Shown here piece after piece: positions 49,399 to 58,559 of a stretch of DNA of 64,000 bases. The position numbers and the translations under genes are program-made. Position 1 is the stretch's first letter. Each line of letters opens with the position of its first letter. The stretch covers positions 248,001-312,000 of the forward strand of contig CALNYS010000004.1 in the NCBI GenBank assembly GCA_942490855.1, in the 5' to 3' direction. Source of the stretch: CALNYS01 sp942490855 (GTDB lineage Bacteria > Planctomycetota > Phycisphaerae > Phycisphaerales > UBA1924). Under the pieces are notes generated by a model. The model had not been told where the DNA came from, did no database searches, and saw nothing but the letters and a program-made list of their open reading frames with translations.

Positions 49399-50823
49399 TT
49401 AACGGCGGCGTCGGCGGCTGTTGTTCTCGCGTTCGTTCCGATCGCGGATCTCTTCGCGCAAGCGCTGGATCTGGATCTCAAGGCCCGCGCGCTGCGTGCC
49501 GTTCGGGTCGAGCACCTCGGACTGCGCCGCGAGGAGCCCGCTCAGCCGCTTGAGCAGGTTGAGCAGACGCGCCGGGTTGTTCCCGCCGAGGTCGTCGATC
49601 TCCTGCTGGAGACGGATCCGCGCGTCGATCGTGCGCTCCACCTGGTCGGCCGCGCTCTCGAGGATCGAGGTCGCCTTGCCCGTCTCGACGACGTAGTCGT
49701 CATCGATGCCGAGCTCCCACACCAGGTCGTCGAAGTTGTCGAACTGCCCCTTCGACACGCCCAGGCGGTACGCCCAGTCCGCGTCGAGGTTCAGCACGTC
49801 GTTCTGGTCCAGTTCGTCCTCGTCGTCGTCGTTGGCGCCCTCGCCGTTGTCGGTCAGGATGATCCACCCGTCGCCGTCGGCCTCGCGGGGCTCGTACTCG
49901 ATGTACTCGACGCGCCCGCCGTCAAAGCGGACCGCGAGCCAGTTGGACTCCACGCACATCGCGCGGATCACCTCGGGGGCGTACCCGCCCTTGATCGCCA
50001 TGCCGCCCGCGTGACCGAGCGCCGCCGAGAGCAGCTTCTTGTTCACCCATTCGTCGCCGCGGTCGATCTCGCCGACCTCGCCGAGACCGCCCATCACGCC
50101 GTCAGGGCGGAAGTAGACCTCGGGGACCGAGAAGGGAAGCAGGCCGGCGCCGCCCGTGGCGCGCTCGACCCAGAACACGATCCGCATCCCGTCTTCGACG
50201 AAGGGCTCGACGATCGCGCCGTAGTCCTCGACCAGCAGCACGCCGCCGAGACCGCTCGGCGCGGTGACGTCGAAATCAACGATGACGACCTCCGGGTCGT
50301 ACGACGCCGCGTTCTCGAGCGCGCGCCGAAGCGTGCTCGGCGCGATGACCGGCTCGCGGGGCGGACGCCCGATCCCGTCGCTCGAGATCAGGATCCCCTC
50401 GAGCGCGATGCGGAACACCACGGGCCCGTCGCCGGCGCCGCGATCGCGTGTGGTCTCGAAGTCGTCATCCTCGTCGTCCGTGTCGGCGCCCGCGCCCGCA
50501 GGGGTGATCACGCCGCGCTCGATCGAAGCGACCTCGTCGGCGGGGTAGCTCGCCGGGGCCTCGATCCCCGCGAGGACCACCATGATCCGCACCGTCTTGG
50601 CGTTCTCCTCGAGGATCCGCCCCACGATCACACGCCCGTTCCGCAGGACGATCCGGTCGAGTTTTTCGCCCGCCTCGCCCTTCTCCGCGGCGTGCGCGGC
50701 GGCCGGGCCGGGGGTCCAGTCGGTGGAAACCACGCCGAGTGCCAACGCGCCAGCGAGCAGCGCGAGAGAGGTCACCGCCGTGCCGGCGCGGCGCGACGAC
50801 CAAAGAAGACGGGTTACGAGCAT
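49399..50823 (-). CDS. Exported NfeD-like pseudoprotease, paralogue of the downstream gene
   Basis: 474 aa. Signal sequence (SLALLAGALALGVV..AAAHA). Same plan as the 411-aa neighbour: a 'RNGRVIVGRILEE' beta module, an acidic linker (TDDEDDDFETT), a crotonase-like region (PEVVIVDFDVTAPSGLGGVL, IVFWVERATGGAGLLPFSV). Where the neighbour has ESAISAAAM this copy has RATGGAGLL, removing the Ser nucleophile, and the oxyanion SGGG is also lost. The C-terminal ~100 residues are a basic coiled coil (EIQIQRLREEIRDRNEREN). Likely an inactive partner or regulator. GAAAGG precedes the ATG. Promoter TATAAT at 50886-50891. Confidence 0.75.
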   Translation of the reverse strand: MLVTRLLWSSRRAGTAVTSLALLAGALALGVVSTDWTPGPAAAHAAEKGEAGEKLDRIVLRNGRVIVGRILEENAKTVRIMVVLAGIEAPASYPADEVASIERGVITPAGAGADTDDEDDDFETTRDRGAGDGPVVFRIALEGILISSDGIGRPPREPVIAPSTLRRALENAASYDPEVVIVDFDVTAPSGLGGVLLVEDYGAIVEPFVEDGMRIVFWVERATGGAGLLPFSVPEVYFRPDGVMGGLGEVGEIDRGDEWVNKKLLSAALGHAGGMAIKGGYAPEVIRAMCVESNWLAVRFDGGRVEYIEYEPREADGDGWIILTDNGEGANDDDEDELDQNDVLNLDADWAYRLGVSKGQFDNFDDLVWELGIDDDYVVETGKATSILESAADQVERTIDARIRLQQEIDDLGGNNPARLLNLLKRLSGLLAAQSEVLDPNGTQRAGLEIQIQRLREEIRDRNERENNSRRRRR

Positions 50824-50885
50824 GTGACGCCTTTCGGGGTTGGTGAGTGTTCGGTGTGATTGCGGTACCCAAACACTCTCCTTCG

Positions 50886-50891
50886 ATTATA
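50886..50891 (-). promoter_or_regulatory. Consensus -10 element of the NfeD-like operon
   Basis: Minus-strand TATAAT, about 63 nt before the ATG at 50823, in an AT-rich patch just past the cca stop codon. No clear -35. Drives the two protease-like genes. Confidence 0.55.
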
Positions 50892-50923
50892 CGCCCCAGT
50901 TCCCAATCGGTTGAGAACGATTT

Positions 50924-52192
50924 TTAATCCGCCGACTCTCGCAGAAGCCTCGTCGCGGCCTCCAGAGCGCCCGGGCGGTCGGCGACCGCGTTCTCAAGCT
51001 GCATGTCGTACAGGCGTTCCAGCGCCCGCCCCATCTCCGGGCCGGGCGGGAAGCCGATCGCGATCAGGTCGCGCCCGTCCACGAACGCCCGCGGCGCCAG
51101 CCCCCCCGGGGTCGCGGCCAGCACGCCCACGCGCTCCCGCACCGCCTCGGGCGACCCGACGCCCCGCGACGCCAGCAGCCCCATCGCGTCAGCGAACCAC
51201 GGGGCCGACGCCCATCGCTTCTGACGAGCCGCGCCCGCGCCGAGGAAGCCCGTCGCGAGCACCCCCGCTCCGCCCAGGGCCCCGCACAGGGCGTCGCGTT
51301 CGTCGTTGCTCAGACACAGCGCCGACCGCCAGGCGCGCACCACGCGGTCGATCGCCCCGTCGTCCCACCCCGGCCCGCGGGCGCCCGACGCCTCCAGCCG
51401 ACCGGCCGCCCAGCCCGCCAGCGCGCCCGCGAGCGTCGCCGAGCCGTCCACCCACGCCGTCCCGCCCGCGGGCAGCCCGTCGCCGAGCGCCGGGGCGTCG
51501 AGCCCGAGCGCCTCGAGGTGATCGATCGCGGTCGTGCGAGCCGGGTGGGCCAGCATCCGGCGGATCTCGTCGCCCACCCGCTCCTCGCTGACGCCCGTGA
51601 GCTCGGCGGCGTGCGCCCGCACCGCCTCGGCCGTGGCCGGCTCGATGCGGAACCCGAACCGCGCCGCGAACCGCACCGCGCGCAGGGCGCGCAGGTGATC
51701 CTCCGCCAGGCGTTCGTTGGGGTCGCCCACGGCGCGCACGACGCCGGCCTCGAGGTCGTCGAGCCCCCCCACGTGATCGATCACCCGCCCCTCGACACGC
51801 CGCCCCGCGCGCTCGCCCGCGCCCGCGAGCGGGTCGAGGAACATCGCGTTGATGGTGAAGTCGCGCCGGCGCGCGTCGCTCGGCGCGTCGGCGTACGCGA
51901 CCGAGTCGGGTCGGCGGTTGTCGCTGTACGCGCCCTCGGTCCGGAACGTCGCGACCTCGATCGTCTGCTTCTGCTCGCGGACCAGCATCACGCCGAAAGA
52001 GGCGCCCACCTCGCTGACGCTGCGGAAGACCGCGCGCACGTCGTCGGGGGTCGCGTCGGTCGCGACGTCGTAGTCCTCAGGATCGACCCCGAGCAGCTCG
52101 TCGCGCACGCACCCGCCGGCGAAATACGCCTCGTGGCCCCGCTCGACGAGGGCGCGGACAATCTGGACAGCTGCCTGGCGCGCGGGGGTCAT
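50924..52192 (-). CDS. CCA-adding/poly(A)-type tRNA nucleotidyltransferase
   Basis: 422 aa. Class II nucleotidyltransferase: GHEAYFAGGCVRDELLGVDP, the metal-binding DYDVATDATPDDV, FRTEGAYSDNRRPD, RRRDFTINAMFLDP, the RxxEDHLRALRAVRFAARF motif (LAEDHLRALRAVRFAARF), and a helical body/tail. It adds or repairs the 3' CCA, and both tRNA genes in the window lack an encoded CCA, consistent with need for this enzyme. It could instead be a poly(A) polymerase relative. TACACT ends 6 nt before the ATG, so probably leaderless. Confidence 0.93.
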   Translation of the reverse strand: MTPARQAAVQIVRALVERGHEAYFAGGCVRDELLGVDPEDYDVATDATPDDVRAVFRSVSEVGASFGVMLVREQKQTIEVATFRTEGAYSDNRRPDSVAYADAPSDARRRDFTINAMFLDPLAGAGERAGRRVEGRVIDHVGGLDDLEAGVVRAVGDPNERLAEDHLRALRAVRFAARFGFRIEPATAEAVRAHAAELTGVSEERVGDEIRRMLAHPARTTAIDHLEALGLDAPALGDGLPAGGTAWVDGSATLAGALAGWAAGRLEASGARGPGWDDGAIDRVVRAWRSALCLSNDERDALCGALGGAGVLATGFLGAGAARQKRWASAPWFADAMGLLASRGVGSPEAVRERVGVLAATPGGLAPRAFVDGRDLIAIGFPPGPEMGRALERLYDMQLENAVADRPGALEAATRLLRESAD

Positions 52193-52198
52193 CGCCGC

Positions 52199-52204
52199 AG
52201 TGTA
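52199..52204 (-). promoter_or_regulatory. Leaderless-type -10 element of the CCA-enzyme gene
   Basis: Minus-strand TACACT-GCGGCG-ATG. No Shine-Dalgarno in the 6-nt interval. Confidence 0.55.
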
Positions 52205-52208
52205 CGCC

Positions 52209-53384
52209 TCACGCGCCGGCGCGCACGGACGCGAGCACGTCGAAGAACCGGTCGATATCCGCGTCGCTCGTGTAGAAGTGCGGCGACACGCGCAGCCCGC
52301 AGTCCGGGCGCCAGTCCACCATCACGTCCCGCTCGATCAGCGCGGCCGTCGCCGCCTCGCTCCCGTCGAACTGCAGGCACACCATGCCAGAACGCTGCTC
52401 GGCGTCGCTCGGCGAGCGCACATCGATCCCGGCCGCGGCCGCGTCCTGCGCGATCCGCGTGGTCATCACCTTGGACCGCTCGCGGATCCGGTCGATCCCG
52501 GCCTCCAGAACCGTGCGCACGCCCTCGCGCGCCGCGTACAGCCCGGGCACGTTGGGCGTCCCCGCGAGGAACCGCAGGACCCCCGTGTTGAGCTCCAGCC
52601 CCGCGGGCCCGGGGTCGTAGGAGAACGGGTTCTCCAGCCCGAACCACCCCGTGAGGCGCGGGCGCATCTCGGGGATGAGCTCCGGGCGGACATAAAGGAA
52701 CCCGGCGCCCGGCCCGCCGCAGAGCCACTTGTGGCACCCGCCCACGTAGAAATCCACGCCCAGGTCCTGCACGTCGACCGGCACGCAGCCGGCGCACTGG
52801 TACCCGTCGCCGAGCACGTACGCGCCGCTGGCGCGCGCCGCGCGGGCGACCGTGCGCAGGTCCATCAGCGTCCCCGAGCGGAAAAACACGTGCGAGCACA
52901 CCACCAGCTGCGTGCGCTCGTCGATCGCCGCCGCGACGCGCGCGGGGTCTACCGTCATCCCGTCGTCAGAGGGCACGACCACCAGCTCCGCGCCCAGTCG
53001 CTCGAGCGCCGTGAGGAACGGGCGGGTCGTCGAGAACTCCATCGCGGTCGTGACGATGCGACGCCGCTTGCCGGTCCACTCGAAACAGCTCGCGGCCGCG
53101 GCCATCGCGCGCGTCACGTTGAGCATGGGCACGACCGTCCCGCCCTGCGCGCCCAGCACGCGCTCGATGTCCGCCGAGAAATCCAGCACCGCCTGCCACC
53201 ACGGGCCGTCCCACGCGCCGATGCCCAGCTCCGCCCACTCGTTGTAGTACCGACGCAGCGCGCCCTCGGCCGCCCGCGGCACGGCGCCCAGCGAGTGGCT
53301 CGCGAGGTAGGTCATCTTTTCGAGAATCGGGAACCGTTCGCGGAAGGCGAGGAGGTCGGCGTGGTCGGTCACGGCGTGGGTCAT
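52209..53384 (-). CDS. Kynureninase-like PLP-dependent (class V aminotransferase fold) enzyme
   Basis: 391 aa from ATG 53384 (AAGGAA 7 nt upstream). Elements of the kynureninase branch of fold-type I: YLASHSLGAVPRAAEGALRR near the N-terminus, RRRIVTTAMEFSTTRPFLT, SHVFFRSGTLMDL, GAYVLGDGYQCAG, and the PLP Lys in DFYVGGCHKWLCGGPGAGF. It probably hydrolyses or desulfurates an amino acid; kynurenine as substrate is a family-level guess. Its start overlaps the TPR lipoprotein stop by 4 nt, so it belongs to the peptide transporter operon. Confidence 0.86.
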   Translation of the reverse strand: MTHAVTDHADLLAFRERFPILEKMTYLASHSLGAVPRAAEGALRRYYNEWAELGIGAWDGPWWQAVLDFSADIERVLGAQGGTVVPMLNVTRAMAAAASCFEWTGKRRRIVTTAMEFSTTRPFLTALERLGAELVVVPSDDGMTVDPARVAAAIDERTQLVVCSHVFFRSGTLMDLRTVARAARASGAYVLGDGYQCAGCVPVDVQDLGVDFYVGGCHKWLCGGPGAGFLYVRPELIPEMRPRLTGWFGLENPFSYDPGPAGLELNTGVLRFLAGTPNVPGLYAAREGVRTVLEAGIDRIRERSKVMTTRIAQDAAAAGIDVRSPSDAEQRSGMVCLQFDGSEAATAALIERDVMVDWRPDCGLRVSPHFYTSDADIDRFFDVLASVRAGA

Positions 53385-54352
53385 CGGGGTGTTCCTTGTG
53401 CGCGCGCGAGGTCCGCCTCCGCGGCGATAAAGCCGAACGCCGCCCAGTTTGACGACGCGAGGATCTCCTCGCGCAGCGCGCGGGCGCCGTCGTGGTCGCC
53501 CGCGATCTCGCGCGAGACGGAGACGCCGTACGCGGTCGTCAGCCAGTCGAGCGAGCCGGGGGCGGTTTCGACGAGCAGCTCCTCGCTGGTCCCCGCCGCG
53601 CGGGCGAGGAGCAGGCGGTGGTAGGCGTGGTTTTCGAGGACGTGCATCTCGGGGTGGGCGCGCCGGGCCTGCTCGAGGCTCGCCTCGGGGCCGCGGGCGC
53701 GCGCGGCGCTGTTGCTCAGCCAGTAGAGCGTCGCGACGAGCATGTCGTCGTTGACGGCCGCGTAGTCGAGGCACTCGGTAAACGCGAGCTCGGCGGCCCG
53801 GAACTCGCCGCGCAGGTAGTGGGCGAGGGCGAGGTGGTAGTAGATGTTTGACTGGTCGGTGCTGCGCGGGATGTTCCAACGGTTCGGGGCGCCGTCGGGC
53901 TCGACCTCGTCGGGCACGCCGCGGGACAGCGCCGCGGCGCGGGAGAGGTCGTCCACCGCCGCGTCGAGACGGCGCAGCGTGATGTTCCGGTGCCCGCGGT
54001 GGCGCAGCAGCCGGTAGCTCTGCGGGGAGCGCCGCAACCCCGCGGTGAACGCATCGACCGCCTCGCGGTAGCGTCCCAGGTACCCGAGGCGTCGCCCGAC
54101 CCAGACGTGTGCGTCGGGGTCGTTCGGCTGGCGCTCGAGCACCAGTCTCGCGGCGAGGAGGTCGCTCGCGAGCGACCCGCGGCGCTCCTCGGGGATCGCG
54201 GGGCGCGGGAGCTCTTCGCCGAAAAGGGAGATCGCCTCGAAACCCGGGCGCGCCCCGTCCGCGCCGGGGGATGTGTCGCTGCGCGTGGGCGCCGACTCGC
54301 ATGCGGCGAGGGCGAGGAGGAGAGACGCCGCGATGGCGCGGAGCGGGATCAC
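53381..54352 (-). CDS. TPR lipoprotein
   Basis: 323 aa from GTG 54352, which overlaps the transporter stop (GTGA). Lipobox LALAAC (Cys16). The mature part holds tetratricopeptide-like helix pairs (PNDPDAHVWVGRRLGYLGRY, YHLALAHYLRGEFRAAELAF, MLVATLYWLSNSAARARG). The 4-nt overlaps on both sides bind it to the POT transporter and the kynureninase-like gene. Probably a periplasm-facing scaffold; no catalytic motif is seen. Confidence 0.82.
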   Translation of the reverse strand: MIPLRAIAASLLLALAACESAPTRSDTSPGADGARPGFEAISLFGEELPRPAIPEERRGSLASDLLAARLVLERQPNDPDAHVWVGRRLGYLGRYREAVDAFTAGLRRSPQSYRLLRHRGHRNITLRRLDAAVDDLSRAAALSRGVPDEVEPDGAPNRWNIPRSTDQSNIYYHLALAHYLRGEFRAAELAFTECLDYAAVNDDMLVATLYWLSNSAARARGPEASLEQARRAHPEMHVLENHAYHRLLLARAAGTSEELLVETAPGSLDWLTTAYGVSVSREIAGDHDGARALREEILASSNWAAFGFIAAEADLARAQGTPR

Positions 54353-56016
54353 TTCACGCCGTGCATCATGCGCTTCAGGATCGGCGCGATGACCATGATG
54401 AGCACGCCCGCCGCGATAGGCCCGATGACGAGCATCAGATAGAAGCCCGGCATGCCGGGGATGATGAACTCCAGCTCGCCCGACTGGAGGCGGGTTGAGA
54501 TCCGCGCGATCTGGGCGGCAAGGAGATTGGCGAGCGAGAAGGTAAAGAACCACACGCCCATCATCAGACTCTGGAGGCGGTAGGGCGCGAGCTTCGTGAC
54601 AAGCGACAGGCCCACCGGAGAGAGACACAGCTCGCCCCACGTGTAGACGACGTAAGTGATGAAGAGCCAGTGCGGCGCCGCGAGCCCGCCCTCGTCCGCC
54701 TGGATCGCGCCGAAGATCATCGCGATGAAGGCGAGCCCGAGCAGATAGAGCCCGAGCGCGAACTTCATGGGCGAGGATGGGTTGAGCTTTCGTTTCGCGA
54801 GCCAGACCCACATCGCGCCAAAGAGCGGCGCGAAGATGACGATCGTGAGCGCGTTGACGGACTGGTACCACGTGGCGGGGAACCACCCCTCCGTGCTGAC
54901 CGCGGCGCGTTGATCGGCGATCGCCTGGATCTCGGCTGCGGTCGCGCCCTCGGCGGCGGCGGGGATGCGCGGCCCGAGCTCGCCCATCAACCCGTAAAGG
55001 GACCGGTCGGTCTGCTGGGCGGCGAAGACGTTCATCGACGTGCCGGCCTGCTCGAAGGCGGCCCAGAAGAAGATGTTGCCCACGAACGCGAGGACAAGGA
55101 TGACGGCGATGCGTTCCCAGTCCTGGCGGACGAACGGACGCGTCTGCTCGTAGACCTTCTTCTCGTGCTCGGCTTTCTCCGCGGGGCTCAGCGTGGACGG
55201 GTCGACCTCGTCCTTCGCGGGCGGGTCGCCGATCCCCTTGAGGTACTTCGGGCGGAGGATCTGGTAGGTGATGAGGCCCGCGATCATGCCGACCGCCGCG
55301 GAGCCAAAGCCCCAGTGCCAGCCGACGGTCTCACCGAGGGTGCCCGCGATCAGCGGCGACAGGAACGCGCCAAGGTTGATGCCCATATAGAAGATGCTGA
55401 AGCCCGAGTCGCGGCGCACGTCGCCTTCGGAGTACAGCTGCCCGACCATGACGGAGACGCAGGGCTTAAAGAAGCCCGTGCCGACGACGATCAGGAACAG
55501 ACCCAGCATGAACGTGAGCAGCGCGCCGGGGCTGGACTGCATCGTGACCGCTTCGCCGGCAGAGATGCCAAAGAGCTCGGTGAGCGCGAGCGTGATGTGG
55601 CCCGCGGATATGACCCACGCGCCGATGATCATCGATCGGTGCGTGCCGAGGAATTTGTCAGCCAGCCAACCGCCCGCGATGGGCGTGAGGTAGACGGCCC
55701 AGGTGTACCAGCCGTAGAGGCTGTAGGCGCTGTCTTCGGTCCAGCCGAAGCCTGGGTTGGTGTTGGGGTCGCCGTTGGCGAGCGTGTCGCTCGTGGAAGA
55801 AATCAGGTAGAGAACCAGCAGGGCGCGCATGCCGTAGTAGCTGAAGCGTTCCCACATCTCCGTGATAAAGAGCACCCACAGACCCTTGGGGTGACCGAGG
55901 AACGAGTCCGGAGGGCTGAGTTCGGTCGGGCCGGGGCCCTTGCCGTACTGCAGTTGCTCGACGTCCTGCGGCTGGCTGCCAACGGTCGGGTCTTCGGGGC
56001 GGTGCTCGTCGGACAT
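54349..56016 (-). CDS. POT/PTR-family proton-coupled peptide transporter
   Basis: 555 aa, about 13-14 membrane segments. Signature ITEMWERFSYYGMRALLVLYL is the ExxERFxYYG motif that couples protons to di/tripeptides; also GGWLADKFLGTHRSMIIGAW and FSIFYMGINLGAFLSPLIAG. A long loop of ~110 residues lies mid-protein (KDEVDPSTLSPAEKAEHEKK). Start ATG 56016 with GAAAGG 7 nt upstream. First gene of a three-gene operon. With the carboxypeptidase and DPP-IV-like enzyme it forms a plausible peptide-utilisation set. Confidence 0.93.
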   Translation of the reverse strand: MSDEHRPEDPTVGSQPQDVEQLQYGKGPGPTELSPPDSFLGHPKGLWVLFITEMWERFSYYGMRALLVLYLISSTSDTLANGDPNTNPGFGWTEDSAYSLYGWYTWAVYLTPIAGGWLADKFLGTHRSMIIGAWVISAGHITLALTELFGISAGEAVTMQSSPGALLTFMLGLFLIVVGTGFFKPCVSVMVGQLYSEGDVRRDSGFSIFYMGINLGAFLSPLIAGTLGETVGWHWGFGSAAVGMIAGLITYQILRPKYLKGIGDPPAKDEVDPSTLSPAEKAEHEKKVYEQTRPFVRQDWERIAVILVLAFVGNIFFWAAFEQAGTSMNVFAAQQTDRSLYGLMGELGPRIPAAAEGATAAEIQAIADQRAAVSTEGWFPATWYQSVNALTIVIFAPLFGAMWVWLAKRKLNPSSPMKFALGLYLLGLAFIAMIFGAIQADEGGLAAPHWLFITYVVYTWGELCLSPVGLSLVTKLAPYRLQSLMMGVWFFTFSLANLLAAQIARISTRLQSGELEFIIPGMPGFYLMLVIGPIAAGVLIMVIAPILKRMMHGVK

Positions 56017-56176
56017 GCGATCGCCTTTCCGCCGACCCGGTGCAAGGAGGTGCCGGGCGGCATCGGGACAGCCTACCGCACGTCTCCCGATCGGGGGAGT
56101 GGGTGCGCTGAAGTTCTCAACGGGGCATCTTTCGCGCGGTCATCCTTTATATAGACAGACCGAGAAGGAGATCCCC

Positions 56177-58408
56177 ATGCGCCACGCCGTCTGTTCGCTC
56201 GTGCTCCCCCTGCTGCTGCTCGCCGGTTGTTCCGTCTCGCCCGGGCCCTCGCGCGAGCGCGCGCCGGCGGTCGGCGCGGGCGCTCGCGCCGGCGAGTCCC
56301 TGCTCGAGCAGTACGCCCGGACGAACCGGTTCCGCTACGGCGCGCCGTCGGGGATGACGTTCACGCCCAACGGCGGCGCCCTCCTCTTCCTGCGTTCGGG
56401 GGCGCGGGACGCGGTGCGGGATCTCTACGAGCTGGACCTGACCACCGGCGCCGAGCGGGTGCTGGCGACGGCCGACGCGCTGCTCGACGGCGGCGAGGAA
56501 CACCTCACGGTAGAAGAGCTGGCGCGGCGCGAGCGCCGGCGCGACGCGGGGCGCGGGCTGACCTCGTTCTCGCTCTCGCCCGACGGCGAGACCGTGCTGC
56601 TGCCGCTCTCGGGGAAGCTGTTCCTGCTCGAGCGATCCACCGGGAGCGTGCGCACGCTCGAACCGGGCGGGGCGCCCATCGACGCGCGGTTCTCCCCCGA
56701 CGCGACGCGGATCGGGTACGCCCGCGACGGGGATTTCTACGTGATGAACGTCGCGACGGGCGACGAGCGGCGTCTGACGCGCCACGAGCACCCGCGGGTC
56801 CACTACGGGATGGCCGAGTTCGTAGCGCAGGAAGAGATGGGACGGGACAAGGGGTACTGGTGGGCGCCGGACTCGTCTGCCGTCCTGTACCAGCGCACGG
56901 ACACGCGGGACGTCGTGACGTTCCGCATCATGGACCCCGCGGACCCCGGCAAGGCGCCGCGGGAGTGGGCGTACCCGCGCGCCGGGACGACCAACGCGGA
57001 TGTCACGCTGCACCTGCGCGATCTCACGAACGGCGGGGAGATCGCGATCGGCTGGGACCGGGAGCGGTACCCGTACCTCGCGACGGTGAAGTGGGTCGAG
57101 GGCGCGCCGCTGACGCTGGTGGTGCAGACGCGCGACCAGCGGGAGGCAGCGATCCTGAGCGTGGACCCGGCGTCGGGCGCCACCGACACGCTGCACGTCG
57201 AGCGGGACGGGGCGTGGGTGGACCTGGATCAGTCGGTCCCGGAGTGGATCGAGGGCGGCTCGGCGTTCCTGTGGAGCACGGAGCGGAACGGCGGGCGCCA
57301 GCTGGAGGTGCGCGAGGCGGACGGGTCGCTGCGCGGCGTGGTGACGACGCCGAGGGACGGGTACGAGGAACTGCTGGCGGTGGACGACGACGAGGTGTTC
57401 TTCCGGGCGCGGGTGAATCAGATCGAGACGCACGTCATGCGGGCGCCTCTGGATCCGGCGGGCGGCCGGCCGCGGCGGATGAGCGAGGGCGTTGGTCTGC
57501 ACACCGGGGTTTTCTCGGACGGGGCAGAATTCTGTGCGCACCGAGGCGAGCGTCTCGACGGGACGCGGGTGAGCGAGGTCCGCACGGCGAGCGGGGTTCG
57601 GGTCGCGGCGCTGCGTGACGCGCGGGAGGAGCCGAACGCGCCGGTGCGCGTCGAGCTGACCACGGCGGACGGGGCGCGCCGCTACCACGCGTCGGTCGTG
57701 CGTCCGTCGGGCTACGACAGCTCGAAGACGTACCCGGTGCTGGTGCGGGTGTACGGCGGGCCGACGTCGGTGATGGTGCGCCCGTCGGCGACGGCGATCG
57801 CGCTGGATCAGTGGTTCGCGGACCAGGGGATGATCGTGGTGCGGTTTGACGGGCGCGGCACGCCCGGGCGCGGGAGCGCGTGGCTGCGGGAGGTCAAGGG
57901 CGATTTCATCACGGCGCCGCTGGATGATCTCGCGGAGTTCGTGACGCTCCTGTGCGCGCAGCGCGACGACATGGACGCGGATCGCGTGGGGATTTTCGGG
58001 TGGTCGTGGGGCGGGTACTACAGCGCGATGGCGGCGTGCCGGCGTCCGGACGTGTTCGCGTCGGCGGTGATCGGCGCGCCCGTCGCGGACTGGATGGACT
58101 ACGACACGCATTACACGGAGCGCTACATGGGCGTTCCGGGCGCAGACGGCGCTGACTATCCCGCGAGCAACGTGCTGACGTACGCGGATCGGCTTCGGGT
58201 CCCGGCGCTGCTGATCCACGGGACGTCGGACGACAACGTGTACTTCACGCACTCGGCGAAGCTGGCGGACGCGTGGCTGCGGGCTGGGATCCCGTTCGAG
58301 TTCCTCCCGCTGGCGGGGCAGACGCACAGCCCGACGGACCCGGCGGTGGTGGTCCCGATGTACGAGCGGATCGCGGAATTCTTCGTGCGGACGCTGAGCG
58401 CCCGGTAA
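56177..58408 (+). CDS. Dipeptidyl peptidase IV-like lipoprotein (family S9)
   Basis: 743 aa from ATG 56177 (GAAGGAG 6 nt upstream). Lipobox LLLLAGC (Cys18). Residues ~30-490 form the DPP-IV N-terminal beta-propeller (SFSLSPDGETVLLPLSGKLF, FVAQEEMGRDKGYWWAPDS, the latter being the EE-type substrate-anchoring Glu pair). Residues ~500-743 are the alpha/beta hydrolase: Ser610 in GIFGWSWGGYYSAMA, Asp686 in LIHGTSDDNVYF and His717 in AGQTHSP. Cleaves X-Pro/X-Ala dipeptides from peptide N-termini. The divergent POT operon could import the products. Possible promoter TTTATATAG at 56144-56152. Confidence 0.93.
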   Translation: MRHAVCSLVLPLLLLAGCSVSPGPSRERAPAVGAGARAGESLLEQYARTNRFRYGAPSGMTFTPNGGALLFLRSGARDAVRDLYELDLTTGAERVLATADALLDGGEEHLTVEELARRERRRDAGRGLTSFSLSPDGETVLLPLSGKLFLLERSTGSVRTLEPGGAPIDARFSPDATRIGYARDGDFYVMNVATGDERRLTRHEHPRVHYGMAEFVAQEEMGRDKGYWWAPDSSAVLYQRTDTRDVVTFRIMDPADPGKAPREWAYPRAGTTNADVTLHLRDLTNGGEIAIGWDRERYPYLATVKWVEGAPLTLVVQTRDQREAAILSVDPASGATDTLHVERDGAWVDLDQSVPEWIEGGSAFLWSTERNGGRQLEVREADGSLRGVVTTPRDGYEELLAVDDDEVFFRARVNQIETHVMRAPLDPAGGRPRRMSEGVGLHTGVFSDGAEFCAHRGERLDGTRVSEVRTASGVRVAALRDAREEPNAPVRVELTTADGARRYHASVVRPSGYDSSKTYPVLVRVYGGPTSVMVRPSATAIALDQWFADQGMIVVRFDGRGTPGRGSAWLREVKGDFITAPLDDLAEFVTLLCAQRDDMDADRVGIFGWSWGGYYSAMAACRRPDVFASAVIGAPVADWMDYDTHYTERYMGVPGADGADYPASNVLTYADRLRVPALLIHGTSDDNVYFTHSAKLADAWLRAGIPFEFLPLAGQTHSPTDPAVVVPMYERIAEFFVRTLSAR

Positions 58409-58559
58409 ACGGCGCGCGGTTTGCTTCTTTCCTGGTGGTGTCCGCGGGGAGGGCCGCTGGACGCGCTGGGGCGGGTTGTGGACACCGCTCCGGCGGACTT
58501 TTCCACCAGCGCTGGCGGCGGTTCGCCGTTTCGCCGGGCACAATCGAAAGGGCAGATCC

